From: Herbidospora solisilvae | GTDB taxonomy: Bacteria > Actinomycetota > Actinomycetes > Streptosporangiales > Streptosporangiaceae | Assembly: GCF_009901565.1 (NCBI RefSeq) | Contig: NZ_WXEW01000001.1 | Location: 496,001 to 560,000, forward strand | Direction: 5' to 3' | Length of the DNA stretch: 64,000 nucleotides | Shown here: piece by piece, positions 63,142 to 64,000 of the stretch | Position numbering within the stretch: position 1 is the stretch's first letter | Layout: the number at the start of each line of letters is the position of its first letter | Notes under the pieces: generated by a model | Told to the model about the DNA's origin: nothing | The model's database searches: none | The model's input: the letters and a program-made list of their open reading frames with translations, nothing else | Translations under genes and position numbers: made by a program

Positions 63142-64000
63142 CGGGCCGCCCACTCTCGCAGGGTGTCGTACTGGGCGAGCAGCCGGTGCTCGTCGGTGCC
63201 GACGGGGTCCTTGAAGAAGAAGCCGAGCGCGGTCAGCGCGCCCGACTCGCCCTGCTCGTGCGCCCACGACGTGAACCGGGCCAGGTCGAGCACGAGCGGC
63301 GCGGCCAGCGCCGAGTCGCACCCCTGCCAGGTGAACTGCATCGTCATCCGGACGCCGAGGAAGCCCTCGAACAGGATGTGGTCCCAGGCGGTCTTCCAGT
63401 CGCCCAGGTCGGGGACGTAGTCGATGTGGACGTCGCCCCCGGCGGAGTACCCGAGCATCTTCGCCATGCCGCGCTGCTTGGAGGCCGTCTTGCTGGCCGC
63501 GGCGGCCGGGTCGGCCAGGGTCGCCCCGTCGCCGCCGCCGAGTAGGTTGGTGCCCGACCACGACAGCACCCGCAGCGCCCGGGTGGTGAACATCGGCGCG
63601 AGCGCCGACCGCATGAGCGTCTCCCCGGTCTTGCCGTCGCTGCCGGCGTACGGGACGCCGCGCGACCTGGCCAGCTCGTCGAGGGCCGGCAGGCGGGCGC
63701 CGGTCGACGGGGTGAAGTCGACGAAGGCGCAGCCGGCCTCGAAGGCGGCGTAGGCGTACACGGAACTGGGCGGCAGCACGTAGGCGTCGGTCTCCATGGC
63801 CTTCGTGAGCGCCGTGAGGTCGTCGTGCTCGGGACGGTAGGCGCTGGGCGGCTCCGTCGACGAGACGTTGATCACGACGACCCGGTCGAGCCCGTGCCGC
63901 TCGCGGAACCCCGCGATGTCGGCGGCCAGCCGGGCCACGACCTGGAGCTGCGGCACCGCGTCCTCGACGTGCACGCCGTCGCGGATCTCCGCCTCGACCG
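63138..64000 (-). CDS. Inositol-3-phosphate synthase-like protein, 5' end outside window
   Basis: About 287 C-terminal residues are visible; the frame is open to the window edge. Typical features of myo-inositol-1-phosphate synthase are present: 'VVINVSSTEPP', 'FVDFTPSTGARLPALDELA', 'YAGSDGKTGETLMRSALAPMF', 'LSWSGTNLLGGGDG' and 'VHIDYVPDLGDWKTAWDHI' near the active site. It makes inositol phosphate from glucose-6-phosphate, or a related cyclitol phosphate. Being first in the visible ebo operon, it may feed the compound this operon handles. Confidence 0.88.
   Translation of the reverse strand, partial: VEAEIRDGVHVEDAVPQLQVVARLAADIAGFRERHGLDRVVVINVSSTEPPSAYRPEHDDLTALTKAMETDAYVLPPSSVYAYAAFEAGCAFVDFTPSTGARLPALDELARSRGVPYAGSDGKTGETLMRSALAPMFTTRALRVLSWSGTNLLGGGDGATLADPAAAASKTASKQRGMAKMLGYSAGGDVHIDYVPDLGDWKTAWDHILFEGFLGVRMTMQFTWQGCDSALAAPLVLDLARFTSWAHEQGESGALTALGFFFKDPVGTDEHRLLAQYDTLREWAAR

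Overview
The window is about 64 kb of very GC-rich DNA with near-saturated G/C third codon positions, frequent GTG/TTG starts and ATGA/GTGA stop-start overlaps. It carries a two-domain geosmin synthase, DmdR/IdeR-type iron boxes, a coelichelin-like hydroxamate siderophore locus and many actinobacterial families. This fits a filamentous actinomycete, possibly Streptosporangiaceae-like, but the genus cannot be fixed from sequence alone.

Region 1 (1-21.2 kb) is ordinary chromosomal content: the end of a TPR-like gene, a FetB-type permease, a small membrane protein, a class III adenylate cyclase, a methyltransferase remnant, geosmin synthase, a NarL-type two-component pair, a coupled DUF6493-like/SWIM pair, a serine hydrolase, a metallophosphoesterase, a HAD hydrolase, an HxlR regulator, a GH13 glucosidase-like enzyme, and a divergent GntR regulator/MHS transporter pair with a perfect palindromic operator.

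Region 2 (21.2-55.2 kb) is a hydroxamate siderophore system. An iron box precedes two half-size ABC exporters and a siderophore-binding lipoprotein. After a lower-GC island (about 25.8-28.7 kb, a CoiA-like gene flanked by gene remnants) come mbtH and a six-module NRPS of about 6,657 aa, both transcribed leftward. Diverging from the NRPS are two FecCD permeases and their ATPase. A formyltransferase and an ornithine N5-monooxygenase diverge from a further iron box, and an AraC regulator closes the locus. Reading the A-domain pockets by eye gives X1(N-Me)-Ser-(N-Me)hydroxyornithine-X4(cationic, probably Orn/hOrn)-Ser-X6(probably hOrn). The monooxygenase makes N5-hydroxyornithine, the formyltransferase formylates part of it, the NRPS with MbtH assembles the peptide, the ABC pair would export it, and the lipoprotein/FecCD/ATPase set would import the ferric form. 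The assembly line has several oddities: a starter C remnant, E-type carrier signatures without internal E domains, one C domain lacking its catalytic His, and a shortened terminal E domain with no thioesterase.

Region 3 (55.3-64 kb) holds an orphan degenerate LivF-like ATPase, a secreted SGNH hydrolase with a ricin-type lectin domain behind a LacI-type operator, a DUF427 protein, and a tightly coupled leftward operon: inositol-3-phosphate synthase (cut by the window edge), EboA, TatD/EboB-like, EboE, CopC, a cupredoxin-like lipoprotein and a polytopic membrane protein. This ebo-copper arrangement is, with the NRPS, the most interesting part of the window.
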